Assembly (NCBI GenBank): GCA_963971305.1
Contig: CAXARO010001068.1
Coordinates: 27,383-91,382, forward strand
Direction: 5' to 3'
Length of the DNA: 64,000 bases
From: Arcuatula senhousia
Lineage: Eukaryota; Mollusca; Bivalvia; Mytilida; Mytilidae
Each line of letters begins with the position of its first letter. The stretch's first letter is position 1. Below the pieces are notes generated by a model. The model was not told where the DNA came from, made no database searches, and worked only from the letters and a program-made list of their open reading frames with translations. The position numbers were made by a program, and so were the translations under genes. This document shows, in pieces, positions 31,901 through 44,888 of the stretch.

Positions 31901-34900
31901 TTTCCAATATAAAGTTCAATATGAAGCACAGGGTATGAGCATGATGATTCACAGTTTTATATTCGACCACAAGTAATACCCTCTGTTGAATTTGTTTGAA
32001 ATATCTTGGTTTGTCCCATGATGGTTTCCAGGTAAAAAATTGGAAATGTTTCAATATTTTGAGAAAAAAAAATCATAGCGGTTAAAGAAGATTTTGTTTT
32101 AGTTTGGCAACTTTTAACAGATTTTAGTCACTGTTCATTGCAATGAGATTTAAAGTACAGGTAAAAAGTGATGTTCAAGTTAGCAGAGTATTTTTGTTTA
32201 ATTAAGTAACACTAAATTACAAATACAAATATTTCATGTATATATGTGATATAAGAGATTAAAAGACCTTATTTTTCAGGACACCTCAGGCAGTTATTTT
32301 CTGGCAATGGTTTAACCAGAGTTTTAACGCTTTAGTAAACTATACAAATAGAAGTGGTGATGAACCTGTATCAGTAAAGTAAGCATTATCAACATATAAT
32401 GTATTTAGAAGTTTGTAATAATCATACAACTAAATGTTAATGATGATTCCAGCCTGTCCAGTTGTCTGTATGTCTGTTTTCGTTAAAATCTTCTTCACTT
32501 AATAAACAACTTGACCAAATATTTCCAAACAAGCACCGTGTTGGGAAAAATGTCACGTTCCTCGCACGTTAAAGAACCCTGCTGCAGGTCTCGGTAAGAG
32601 TAGGACCCGTAGGATCCCCATGCAGGAGGCAAAATTTCCCATCCCTACCCATCACTCCTTTTTCCAGTGGCAGTCAATACTCTCCTCCCCGATTGGCCTT
32701 GTGTGCCCATTTCCTCCACTTTATCATCATTTCATGTTCATTGTATCACCACTTTCATGTTCATCTCCCGGATATAGCCGAAATCGTGCTGCTTGGGAGT
32801 AAAGCAATAACTAACTAACTAACTAACCAAACTTGTTTGGGATGATTTTTTAGAGTTGATTGCCTTTTCTGTGACATTTACTTTAAGATAAAACACTTAA
32901 ATGCAGAAAATCCTGCAAAGTCACATATAATGTAAAAAAAGAAGAAATAAAAGGTATAAGAATTAAAACTTAAGAATCAATAAAAATTGCTTCATCAATT
33001 GTTCCCTTATAGTTAGAACATTTCTCATTAATAAATATATGTCATTGCTGTGTAAGATTTTCTTCTGTTATGTTTTTTATTTTCTTTTTAAGACAGTTAG
33101 GACTTTCCTATGCACTTGCTTGTACTGGAGCTATAGGTACAGCTATGTCTATAAATAAACTAGTCAAGGTGAGATATATTATTTGAATCTTAATAAAGTC
33201 TGATAAGGAATAGGCAAAAACAAGATGGCATCACAACTAAAACACTGAACACATGTTAATTAACAACCAATACAGAACTTTATATGAATGATAATATATT
33301 TTGACAGAAATTCTAAGCCTAGAGACGGACATTCTTCTACAACTTTGAAATGAGTCATACAGATCCCCATTCAGCATTAAGTCATATCTTAAGCACCTCT
33401 TTCTGTGTAACTGTAGATTCCACTTTTAAATTAAATTGCACCACTGCAAGAGAGAAATAGATTTATGGTAATACATTCTCAGTATCATTCACATTAAACA
33501 ATAGAGGAACACTTATAAAAATATTAAAGACAAGTTTATTTGATTGCAGCCACTATAAAACTCTCTACAGTGTAATGAAAATAGTCTGCTTTCATCTTTT
33601 TTTGTAGAGATTTCCTGCAATAGTAGCTAGATTTGTACCTTTTATTGCAGTATGTGCTGCCAATTGTATAAATATACCGATGATGAGAAGTAGGTAGGTG
33701 AAAGTCTTCAAAATCATCATAGTACTAGAAAGGATTACATTGTCTGTACATTAAGAATGGTCTATCTATAGTGGTCTTGAAAACTTTTACATTGCAATAC
33801 TGTCATCAAAACTGTGAAAGTTTTTGTATAGCAGTGTTGTTATCCATTAAGCTGTTGGAATTTCAAATAAATAAATCTTAACTACATACATGTTGATAAA
33901 ATCATTATATTACCACCTTTATATAAAATTAACCAGCCATGGTTAACTAAGACAAGCCTGCAGTTCTCAATTTATACATTCTCAAAAAAAAAAAACCCGC
34001 AAGGAATAAGATTTGTGAATTTCACTTTTACCAGAAGAAAATGGAGAATATTGAGATGTGTAATAAGTGTATTCCATATGTCAGCAACATTTTAAAAATC
34101 AACAAATGAAAACAGCCAGCAGCCTTCAATGTGGCCAGTGGATGCTGCTCTCTATTTTAAAATTGACCCCTAGATTAAAAATTTTGTGCATACTGTTTAA
34201 GGTTAGTGAGGACACCTGACCCCAAAAATAATGCTGAATTTAAAATGTCCAATTTTTTGATATATTAGTTTTAGGTATATACTTTATCTTTGTGTAAAAA
34301 TATTCGACCCCCTTTCCAGGCTTGTTTTCAAAGTTTTCCTGAATTACTATAGATTATATAGGAAAGGCCAAATATTAAGCATAAAATCTTGTCGCAGAAA
34401 AAATCCACAAATTAATTTTATTTTTATTTGATAAAAATCAATGAAATACAATATATTTTGAAATAAAACAATAAAAACTTGGGGTCACCAGCTTACTTTT
34501 CTGTCTACAATACAAATCTTTGTAAATTTTTAGTCATTTTTCAAGTGGATTATTTCCCTTGTTTTATTTGAAATTTTTATTTTTGAAGGAATGGTTGTTT
34601 TATTTGTATTAAAATTAATTTATTTTGATTAAGCTTTATTAAATGAAACTATTTAACACAAGTTTCAAGGTATTTGTGACATTTGCACTTGTTTTTTGCA
34701 TTTTTATCTGTTTTTGGTCACATGATAGGTGTCCTCACTAACCTTAAGACCTTCCTAAAATTGCCTATTACATGCCTACAAACATTTTTGTTATTGTAGA
34801 GAACTGCTAGAAGGTATACCTGTGTTTGATGCTAATGGTAACAGAGTTGGTGAATCTAAGCATGCAGCTGAGAAGGCTATATCATTGGTCGTCTTCTCTA

Positions 34901-37900
34901 GAATTTGTATGGCAGCTCCAGGAATGTGTAAGTAATTTAATTCAGCATTAGATGTAGTTAATTTATCCGATTGTTTTCATATCAGGTTTAATCTTATAGC
35001 AATTAACTTCCTGCTCAACTTCTCTAGAATTTGTAAGGCAGCAAAAGGAATGTGTAGCATTTAATGTAGTTTTATTCATATAACTGATTGTTTTCCATAT
35101 CAGGTTTTCTCATATGGCTGTAAATTTTTCCAAGGTTCTTACTACCAGTATGCTATTTTCTCAAGTCCCTCAGATCAGCACAACAGTTAAAAAACATTTA
35201 CTATACTTAGAATAACATTACATTACCTTTAAAGAATTTAAAATATTTGCTAAAATTTAATGCCACCATTTTGAGGAAAATCATAAAATTTGCTACCTAT
35301 CAAAATTGCTTGCTTTATGGTACATGTATATCATTCCAAAGCTAATGGTAATAGAATATATCATTTCACATTTTGTCATTATACAAATATTTATTACAAT
35401 TTCAGTAACACCTCCTTTTATTATGAATGCACTAGAAAAGAAGGCATTTATGAAGGTTAGTAATTTTATCTACATGAGTTATTTGTTTAACCTACCACAA
35501 ACAAAAAACAAATGAAATCAGCTAAAATAAATTATTATGTATTATGTATTATTATTATGTATTATAATAAAAGGTAGAAAGGGATAGATTATAAGCTTCT
35601 ATTGGTCAAAGGGATAATTTAAAATTTGACACACACCTTTAACACAATTATTTGTATCTTGCTTATCCTTTCTAGGTCATTTGTCTTCTAAGGCAGCTTA
35701 TATTACTTGTAAGGTTAAAAAAGTGAAAAATTTTCATATCAGATTTGTCAGCTTCTACTGAACAAATTGATTTCTAATTAAGGATGTTTGCTACTATTAT
35801 TGAAAATAAATAGGATTCAAATTTGATGCCTGAAATGAAAAGATAGCAGTAAAAGGTATGAAATAAGCAAAACATTTTGATAGGTTCGTGACCTCGTTTT
35901 CATGATAATTGACGTTAAATTTTGGCAGGAAATGGTTTTCTCTGACTTTTTCATATGTTAAGCATTAGCACTATTTAGCTGTGAAAATCTGTGACAGAAT
36001 AAACAGATTTGATAAAATTTTGTAAATCACTTCTTTATGATGTACTTAAGGCATTGAATAAAGGGGCTCCCGCAGGGTACCCCCTCAGGTCGCAAGGTCG
36101 CTTTTAAAAGGGGCCTGAGGTCGCAAGGTCGCTTTTAAAAGGCATATTTTGGCGGAGGTCTCAGGTCGCTTTTTAGCATAGGTCGATTTTATGAAGTGTA
36201 GGTCGGAAGTCGCCCTTAAAAAGCCCTCAGGTCGCATGTCGTTTTTAACCCTGCGGGAGCCACAATAAAAGAAAATAGGGGGTTTGTGGGCAAAAAAATT
36301 AACCCTTTTTTGATGGTAAAAACCCGTGGATTCTGAAAAAAATGACAGAAATTCCAAAACTAGACTAGCGAGCATCCTTAATTTACAACTTTTAATACAA
36401 TGTACTTTAAAATATCTTCATTTTTTTTTAAGTTAAAAACACATTGCGTCCATGTTGTCCATAAATCCTATCCTTGTTTATATTTATTATGGTCTGTTTG
36501 ACTTTCTCTAGAATTAAGATTTAACTTTGATTTTTTATCTTTGTTGTTTCAGAGGATGCCCTGGTTGAATGCCCCTGTTCAAATTGGACTTGTGGGATTC
36601 TTGTAAGTAAAATGTAACATATCTAAAAAATCTTAACATTAATTCATACCCCCCACAATCAACATTAAGGCTTGTTGCATACATAAAATTTCATTTTATG
36701 TATAACATTCTACTTATACAAAATATTTCTTTTTGTGGAAATTATATTGTGCAATAAATGACTGACTGCATTTGTGAAAATAAATACAATGCAAAAATAA
36801 GATTTACATATTGAGGTATATTTAACATAAAAGATTTAAATGGTGTGAAGTGGCAACAGATTGATCATTAGAGTTTCACTTATTTGGGTGAATTTAATAC
36901 CGGTATTCATTTACAATGTATTTGTTAAGCAGAGTATTCTATAGTCTTTATGCATTTATTAGCATTTGGCATGCATAAAGAATAGATAACAGTGAAAAAA
37001 ATTTTAACCATCAAATTTTTAACAATTTCAATATTTGTGTCTCTAAAACTAAAGTTACTGTGAAATAAATATGATTGTTAATTTCATGCATAAAGATTAG
37101 ATAACAGTGAAAAATTGTTTAACCATCAAATTCTTACCAATTTCAATATTTGTGTTTCTAAAACTAAAGTTCCTGTAAAATAAATATGATTGTTATAGTT
37201 AATGTTACTTCTGTTACAGTTTACTGTTTGCCACCCCTCTGTGTTGTGCACTGTTTCCACAAAAAAGGTAAGATGTACTGTTTTTCAGAATTTGAGAAAA
37301 AGTAAATAGTGTTCATGTAACTATCAGTTTTATATGGTCATCATGAAGAAATGATAAAGTAGTTGAGGAATAAGTGTACTTGATATACTGTGGTTTCATT
37401 ATTATTCGTGGGGTATCAATTTTCGTGGTTTTCGTGGATGGCGTTGACCCACGAAATTTGATACCCCATGAAAAGGAAATTTAACATTGATCTGTATACT
37501 ACAGACTTCAGAACCACGAATTTAAGAATCCAGGAACCTATCAATTTTCATCAAACCACGAAAATTGGTACCCATGAAAATAAATGAATCCACAGTATCT
37601 ATAAAACAATTTCAGTTTAAATATGCAATTTAAAACAATTATTAAGAGCCTGTTCATGAGAAAACCATGCAAAATCGTCCAATAGCAATGTTTTCATTTT
37701 TGTAAAAGGTATAGTACAACTGAAAGACCATCCTATAAGACTTATTCAGGCAAATTTTTTCCTTCGAAAAATCAAAGATGGCCGCCCTACAGGCCTTAAT
37801 AGCTATATATAGCATTCATCTGATTTTTCAGTGATTTCAATAATTTTTTTTATGAAAATAAGACATTTTCATTGTGATTTTTTTAGTTTACGTATATTGA

Positions 37901-40487
37901 ATGACAATTGTAACAATATTTTTTGAAAAAGTGATGTTTCGTCTTTTAAATACAGTGTAATTTTCGTAATTCATAATTTTGGTTCCTCTGGTACCTTTAG
38001 GTAGGACTTGGGCAGTATTCCAGACTGTTCAAAAATGCTAAAATTTGTTATTTTTAAGGGCACTTATTGTCCAAGGTAACGCTTTTTTATCCTTATCTTT
38101 TAGTAATTCCAAAACAATAACATATCAAGACAAACTTATCAAAAAGCCGAGCTGGGATTTTACATTTTGACTTAGCCACAGCCCCGGAAAACAAAGACAT
38201 GTTTTGTTAATTCTTCATAAAATCTACTTTTTGGAAGATTCAGTTTAAAACTCTGAATGTGTTTGCTATGAAACAAAATACATTTAGAACATTTGATACA
38301 ACAGATGATCACAATACAAGTACCATTTAAGGGTCGAGAAAGACATATACTTGGGGATTAAGGGTGAAAGATGGGAATATCTTGTGTATTTTGATGAAAT
38401 ATACAGAAATGGCCAACTTTAGGGGACTATTTTTCATGAATGAAGGGTTGGACTATTAATATGGAATATCTTTCCAAAAGACTGTTCTATGGTCTAAACA
38501 AAAACATATTTGTAACTTTGCTTTCGGTCATCCCTTACATGTTACAGCATTACAAAAATGGAGATTTGGCCATTTTAGCACATGGCTAAAATGGGCTTTG
38601 GGGGCCTAATAGTGGCATCTTTTTGAAATAATTAATAGATGTACAGAACAGCAGACTTTATAGGCCAAATGTATATAACTTGTTCTATATAAACAAATAA
38701 TATTGTAGAAATCAAACAAAAGAGCACTTTTTACTTGGTGGTCTAATATAGCCCCCAGAGCCGTTTTACAAAATGGTCTCTAGCCACCCTTAAAATGTCA
38801 GACCTAAATGTGAAAAAAAAATATGAACCAGGAAAATTGTTTTATTTGTAAAATTCGACCATTTTCTGCACAATAAAACATTTTGTATGGTGGATCCCGA
38901 CCAAAAAAAATGTTAGTTTTTGCTTGAGGACAAGGGACTATTTCGCCAAATGGCCCTGGGAGCCATATTGGACCACCAAGTTGAAAGTGCTCTTTTGTTT
39001 GATTTCTGCAATATTATTTGTTTATATAGAACAAGTTATATACATTTGGCCTATAAAGTCTGCTGTTCTGTACATCTTTTAATTATTTCAAAAAGATGCC
39101 ACTATTAGGCCCCCAAAGCCCATTTTAGCCATGTGCTAAAATGGCCAAATCTCCATTTTTGTAATGCTGTAACATGTAAGGGATGACCGAAAGCAAAGTT
39201 ACAAATATGTTTTAGTATAGACCATATAACAGTCTTTTGGAAAGATATTCCATATTAATAGTCCAACCCTTCATTCATGAAAAATAGTCCCCTAAAGTTG
39301 GCCATTTCTGTACATTTCATCAAAATACACAAGATATTCCCATCTTTCACCCTTAATCCCCAAGTATATGTCTTTCTCGACCCTTAAATGGTACTTGTAT
39401 TGTGATCATCTGTTGTATCAAATGTTCTAAATGTATTTTGTTTCATATCAAACACATTCAGAGTTTTAAACTGAATCCTCCAAAAAGTAGATTTTATGAA
39501 GAATTAACAAAACATGTCTTTGTTTTCCGGGGCTGTGGCTAAGTCAAAATGTAAAATCCCAGCTCGGCTTTTTGATAAGTTTGTCTTGATATGTTATTGT
39601 TTTGGAATTACTAAAAGATAAGGATAAAAAAGCGTTACCTTGGACAATAAGTGCCCTTAAAAATAACAAATTTTAGCATTTTTGAACAGTCTGGAATACT
39701 GCCCAAGTCCTACCTAAAGGTACCAGAGGAACCAAAATTATGAATTACGAAAATTGAACTGTATTTGAAAGACCAAACATCACTTTTTCAAAAAAAATTG
39801 ATACAATTTTAATTCCTTCTACGTAGACTGAAAAAATCACAATAAAAATGTCAAATTTTCAAATAAAATTTGATTGAAATAAGCGATAAATCAGATGAAA
39901 GCTATATATATCTATTGAGGCCTGTAGGGCGGCCATCTTGAATTTTTCGAAAAAAATAAATTTGCCTGAATAAGTCTTATAGGATGGTCTTTCAGTTGCA
40001 ATATACCTTTTACATAATTAAAAACCTTGCTACTGGACAAAATTTCCATTTTTGCATGGTTTTCTCATGAACAGACTCTTAAGAGACAATGAAAGTAACA
40101 AACTTGTGAGTGAACTCAGATGCCATTAAGGCGTAAGCAGTTCTCAATTATTGCAATGCATCCATTATGTACAGGATTTTGCTATACGGCAACTTTCCAC
40201 AAATTTAACATTATGAATCCTCATGAAAAGCATCCACTGAATTAAGATACCACAGATATTACAATACATGTTCATGCCTATTTTGTTCATGATTGGAACA
40301 AAAACATTTTGAGATTCCAGATTCTAGCATACATACAAAAATTCATTTGCAAATTGCCCAAATTGATGTTTTTTTGGTTTCTCATTGTTTCAGCTCTATG
40401 CACATAAATCACCTTGAGAAAGAACTTCAAGAAAAGATGCCTGGATCGAGCCCTCATGATTTAGTTTACTTCAATAAAGGACTATAA
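28920..40487 (+). CDS. SFXN1: Sideroflexin (SFXN1/3-like mitochondrial serine transporter), 10 coding exons
   Basis: Coding exons are 28920-29071, 29619-29789, 32280-32378, 33093-33168, 33608-33693, 34800-34927, 35406-35455, 36553-36602, 37220-37267 and 40394-40487; all introns are GT-AG. The sum is 954 nt, 317 aa plus TAA, close to the ~320 aa of animal SFXN1/3. Family signatures are [10 protein letters not shown] near the N-terminus, HPDT at residues 76-79, [20 protein letters not shown] at 87-106, [20 protein letters not shown] at 116-135, NCINIP at 185-190, MAAPGM near 232-237, [15 protein letters not shown] and the terminal VYFNKGL-like YFNKGL. The family sits in the mitochondrial inner membrane and imports serine for one-carbon metabolism. 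The ATG lies 3 nt after a splice acceptor, so a non-coding 5' exon must exist upstream. SFXN1 and SFXN3 are not separated here; the symbol means that subfamily. Confidence 0.95.
29290..29463. mobile_element. Partial copy of the TACTGTGG/TTCGTGGG MITE
   Basis: Begins with TTATTTTTCGTGGGATACCA and ends GAATGAATCCACAGTA, the same right end as the 37386-37597 copy. The left terminus is missing. Confidence 0.6.
30082..31524. mobile_element. Candidate element bounded by a 16-bp inverted repeat
   Basis: CAAGGCCGTAAATTAC at 30082-30097 recurs inverted at 31509-31524. Just inside the left end is an AGGAGGCAGCTGCCTCCT palindrome. It encloses the TTAA MITE at 30794-31183. No coding frame recognised; only the exact inverted ends support it. 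Confidence 0.45.
30794..31183 (+). mobile_element. 390-bp TTAA MITE, family GGATGCTCGCT
   Basis: The ends GGATGCTCGC and GCGAACATCC are inverted and flanked by TTAA at 30790-30793 and 31184-31187. The same family occurs in reverse orientation at 35782-36377. Confidence 0.8.
34201..34743. mobile_element. 543-bp TTAA MITE
   Basis: The ends GGTTAGTGAGGACACCT and AGGTGTCCTCACTAACC are exact inverted repeats flanked by TTAA (34197-34200, 34744-34747). It ends about 55 bp before the acceptor of sideroflexin exon 6. Confidence 0.85.
35782..36377 (-). mobile_element. Second copy of the GGATGCTCGCT TTAA MITE, with a nested insert
   Basis: The ends GGATGTTTGC and GCGAGCATCC are flanked by TTAA (35778-35781, 36378-36381). 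The body matches 30794-31183 on the opposite strand. A ~197-bp element is inserted at 36065-36261. Confidence 0.8.
36065..36261. mobile_element. 197-bp MITE with GGCTCCCGCAGGGT ends
   Basis: GGCTCCCGCAGGGT (36065-36078) and ACCCTGCGGGAGCC (36248-36261) are exact inverted repeats. The interior repeats CAGGTCGCAAGGTCGCTTTT. AATAAAAG-like sequence on both sides may be the target duplication, but it is imperfect. Confidence 0.75.
36970..37200. repeat. Tandem duplication of a ~115-bp segment
   Basis: Two direct copies share GCATAAAGA-TAGATAACAGTG, TTTCAATATTTGTGT and AAATAAATATGATTGTTA. The second copy ends just before the polypyrimidine tract of the exon at 37220. Confidence 0.75.
37386..37597. 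mobile_element. MITE with TACTGTGG termini
   Basis: TACTGTGGTTTCATT at the left and AATGAATCCACAGTA at the right are inverted, with TTCGTGGGGTATCAATTTTC and its complements repeated inside. Confidence 0.7.
37646..40078. mobile_element. 2.4-kb near-palindromic TTAA element
   Basis: Two arms of about 1.15 kb (37646 to ~38790 and ~38940 to 40078) are reverse complements with scattered differences. They meet around a ~150-bp spacer near 38790-38940. The ends are GAGCCTGTTCATGAGAAAAC and GTTTTCTCATGAACAGACTC, flanked by TTAA (37642-37645, 40079-40082). It lies in the last sideroflexin intron and would form a very long RNA hairpin in the pre-mRNA. Confidence 0.85.
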
Positions 40488-40628
40488 GAGGAAAATTATA
40501 CACTATATCATCAAAAAAGCAGTCACATAAGGATTTCACTGAAAGCTGTAATGTTTATTTTTATATGGTTTGGTATTGCTTTTTTAAAATGTTTTTGGAA
40601 CATTTATTAACTGATTTATACCCATTTT

Positions 40629-42090
40629 TTTATACGACCGCAAAATTTTTGCGATCGTATAATGTTATGGCGATGTCGTCGTCGTTGTCGTCGTCGTCGT
40701 CGTCGTCGTCGTCTGGGGACATTTGGTTTCCGTGCGATAACTTAAGTAAATATTGACCAATTGTTATGAAATTTTAATATGATGTTTGTAACCACTAAAG
40801 GAAGGTTCCTATTGTATTTGGGGTTGGTGGCCCTTACCGTTTTGGAAAAAAGGGCCAAAAGGGGCTAAAACGGGTGTATTGACAAAACTGTTGTAGAATT
40901 TTTATTGTTTTATAAATTTTGAAAATTCTTTTTTTATTGAATTCCTCATTAAATTTTGTCAACAAAATGTGTCAATGGTTTTGATGTATATTGAACCGTT
41001 ACATTGCTACAGGGGGTCGAAAAGGGGCCACACCCAAAAAAATGACTTTTTTATTTGTGGTCCGATTTTCAAAATCTTTCTTTCATTGGAATCCTTGTAA
41101 AAATCCCTGCCTGCATTTTTCAATCAGATTTGCAATATCTCTTACGGTTTTTGAGAAATTAGGGGTCAAAGGGGCCAAAAACGCCATTTTTAAAAGTTGG
41201 TCAAGGCAAATGGTTTTACACAAGAAATTTAGCTGTAGTGGGCCAGCCAATTGTTATGAAGTTTTGGTATGATGTTTGTAACCACTAGAGGAAGGTTCCT
41301 ATTGTGTTTGGGGTTGGTGGCCCTTACCGTTTTGGAAAAAAGGGCCAAAAGGAGCTAAAACGGGTGTATTGACAAAACTGTTGTAGAATGTTTATTATTT
41401 TATAGATTTTGAAAATTCTTTTTTTATTGAATTCCTCATTAAATTCTGTCAACAAAATGTGTCAATGGTTTTGATTTATATTGAACCGTTACATTGCTAC
41501 ACGGGGTCGAAAAGGGGCCACTCCCAAAAAAATGACTTTTTTATTTGTGGTCCGATTTTCAAAATCTTTTTTTCATTGGAATCCTTGTGAAAATCCCTGC
41601 CTGCATTTATCAATCAGATTTGCAATATCTCTTACGGTTTTTGAGAAATTAGGGGTCAAAGGGGCCAAAAACGCCATTTTTAAAAGTTGGTCAAGGCAAA
41701 TGGTTTTACACAAGAAATTTAGCTGTAGTGGGCCAGCCAATTGTTATGAAGTTTAAATATGATGATTATATACACTGAAGGAAGCTTTTTATTGCATTTG
41801 GGGTTTGTGGTCCTAACCTTTTTTTTAAAAAAGGGCCAAAAGGGGCTAAATTGTGTCAAAAATGTCAACGAATTTAGAAATAAGATTTTTTTTCTATTAA
41901 ATGTTATTGTAAATATATATGTGTCAAATATGCATTTTAAAGTCCACCACAGGATGCATGTGTAAAAAAGGCTTTGTAAGTCCACCATGGGCTGCATGTG
42001 ACCGAAGCAATAGACTATCCATATTGGGCCTCCAATGTACAGGATTCATCTTGTTGCGGTCGTATCATGCTGCGCTCGGCGTAGCTTTTT
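40629..42090 (+). mobile_element. Element A: TATACGACCGC family with ~490-bp internal tandem repeats
   Basis: The left end TATACGACCGCAAAATTTTT folds on GCGATCGTAT, followed by a (GTC)n run at 40676-40712. The right end is GCGGTCGTATCATGCTGCGC then TCGGCGTAGCTTTTTA. Between them are units starting near 40757, 41248 and 41738, each beginning CCAATTGTTATGAA and holding GGGCCAAAAGGGGCTAAA. It starts about 140 bp after the sideroflexin stop, so it may lie in that gene's 3' UTR. Element B at 51899 is the same family. Confidence 0.75.
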
Positions 42091-42470
42091 ATTTTTTTTT
42101 GGTAGACTTTTCGGAAAGTTTGTTGGCAATTTAGAGTTTCTAGAATAAAAAGAATTCTGTACTTGAAGTATTTTATTTGAAATTAGTATATTTTGTATAT
42201 ATTGTGTTATACCTAATGTTGATGATGATATTTCATGTATCTTGCATGTAAGTGCTACTTGTTAGTTGTTACTATATTTTTATCTTTGATTTATGTGCCA
42301 TCATACAATTTTGAAAACACAATATTATTTATGTGATTTGTGCTTTTCACAGACAAGATGTGAAAGGAGTCCCTTTCCATTGGTTTGTATCCTCATAATC
42401 CTCACAAAAATATCTGCCAAAACATAGAATAGCCTCTTGATATTTATAATTGACACTTTAATTTATGTTA

Positions 42471-42686
42471 AGGTTATTCCAGAAAAAAATACCCTGAGGG
42501 CATGACGCATCAATAAAATAATTTCTAGATGGGAGATAAAGTTGTTTATTGAAATTTGTTTAGTGGGAGCCTTATTTGATAAAGGAAAATTGTAGGTGGG
42601 GGATAAATTTTGATTTAAATCTATTGGTGGTACACCTTAATTTAAAATGAGTTCTGCTCCCAGTACATTTTTTTCTGGAATAACCC
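42471..42686. mobile_element. 216-bp Harbinger-like MITE, TTA duplication
   Basis: AGGTTATTCCAGAAAAAAAT and ATTTTTTTCTGGAATAACCC are inverted, flanked by TTA at 42468-42470 and 42687-42689. Confidence 0.75.
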
Positions 42687-42689
42687 TTA

Positions 42690-44885
42690 CAGTAGTTACA
42701 TGCTTTCCACATTACAGAACAAGATACCATTTTAACCAAGTTTTGATGGAAACCTTATTTAGAAATGTTACAAAATAAAATAGGGAAAATAATATTCATA
42801 TCTGATATCTGTAGGAAATATTTGTTTTTAAATTTTTTGATCTTATAGATGTTTATTCCAAAAATTTACCTTAAAATTTCTTTCAGTTTTCCATGAAAAA
42901 GGTCCATCTTCCATTGCTCTTATCTTTGTTGACGTCAATTTTTACTCCAACAAATTTTATACTTAGGTGCATCTAGAATTTTTTACATATATCAATTTGC
43001 GATCTGTATAAAGGATACATGTATTTTCTCTGGAATGCTGTGCTTTATTTTTGCATGTGAGATATGTCAGCTGTAGCAGTTTGAAAGCTTTTTTGTGTGA
43101 TTTTCTTACAAACCCTTTAATTCGACAAATATTTTTAATAATTTTTATCTAGATTAGTGTAAAGAATGACTGTTGTGAAATTGATTTATTATTTTTTTCA
43201 ATGGAAGAAAGACTATTTTATTATCGTTTTATTTGAATTATACTTTACATACAATTTTTAAAAAGTTCATATTTTGAGCATTCCATTCAGATGTTAAGCA
43301 GGAAATTATAGATACATGTATTACTCTACTTGTGCCAAACCAGACTACCAAAACATTGTGAAGTAGAATATTCATATGATTTACATATTTAAATATATTT
43401 TAATACTAACAATTTTGTTAATGTTATCATTGCTTATTTTCCTTTATTAACTATTTATTATGCTCATGCATGTAATATGTTATGATGATATCAAGAGGCA
43501 CAGACTTATATTAATCTCAAGAACAAGGAAATAAGCCATATTTGGATGTTGAATAGGCAGTAAATGTACAAGTAAAATACATTTAAAAATTGAACAAAAA
43601 ACAACTTTTTTTTAAATGGAGGCAAGAATTTCCAAGAATATGTTGTTTTAAGTGTCAGAGATGTTATAGGAAAGCATCCTTATTCCCTTCATTTTGCCCT
43701 TTTACCTTGCCACTTTAAGAGGTCACAAGTCCCTCTTTTATGTACTTATTTTGGGGAGATATTTACTTGTACATTGATAGCTTATTTAAACATCATTAAT
43801 TCAATTAAATTATTCTTTTGTCATAATACATGTATGATTAAAAACATGTACCCCCTCAAGTCCACCTAGTAATAGGCTTTATCATAACACAACCACAGTT
43901 GCTTTGTTTTTTTTTACATGGTTAACATAAAGTAGTAGAATTTTTAAGATAATTTCTGAATTTGATTTTTTTTAAATGTTTAATATTCTTTTGTTGTAAA
44001 TAATGAGTGCAATAAATGAGTGTTCATTGTAGATGAAATTAAAAAATCCTTAATGATTGACATGACATTTAAACTAAAAAACAACAAAATCTAAGCTTGA
44101 AAGAATAATGTCCTTTTTTGAAAACTTAAAAGCTTAAGGTGATTAAGATTTCAAAACTGAACTTTTCATACATGTACAAATAAAAACATACCGGTATATA
44201 AACTTTCATGTGTTTGTTTGTTAGTCATTCATTTATAGGATGTTTGCTCGTTTCATTGCTTCTCTTTGTCTTCATGTTTACTTTTAATGAATATAATGCC
44301 ATTTACATATTAAACATACCTATTTTTTGGTACATAAAGGCATAAAAATTTAGTTTAAGCAAATAAGTGATGTGCATGTAAGACTCTCTCTTGATAGTTT
44401 AAGAAATTTTTATCCTCATTTTGCCAAAATGTGGATTGTGACCCGACTTAGTGGTAAAAGTTATGAATGTTTTTCTTTATTCTGAGATCCGATGTTCATA
44501 AAAAGATATTTATGTAAAGATGCTTATATGTTTACATAATAGATTTCATGGGTTGGATGTTATCAAAGACGGATTTATAACCGGCGCCTTAGGTGCCGTC
44601 CCATTTGAAGGGAAAACTTTGTTAGGAACTGTATGCAAGTAGTAGTCCAAGAATATTCATTTAAATTGTGTGCCATCCTGTTTAAAAATTTCTAGATCTG
44701 CATAGATGATTACATATCTATAATGATTTATTTCAATCATGGTGTTTTATATATCATACTTACTGTAACATTCAAGTGATGCAATTGAATCTCATATACT
44801 AAGAGTTTGATCTTAAACTTATTTTTGTATTTTGGTATCAGTTTATTTAAGCATGTTTTAGATTAAATATTACTGCACAACTTTG
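42690..44885. other. Intergenic AT-rich sequence between convergent genes
   Basis: No exon, RNA gene or clear element ends recognised. It may include distal sideroflexin 3' UTR. Confidence 0.4.
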
Positions 44886-44888
44886 TTA

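Noticed and set aside
40676..40712. (GTC)n run read as a poly-serine protein.
   Set aside because: Microsatellite near the transposon end; frames are short and differ between copies.
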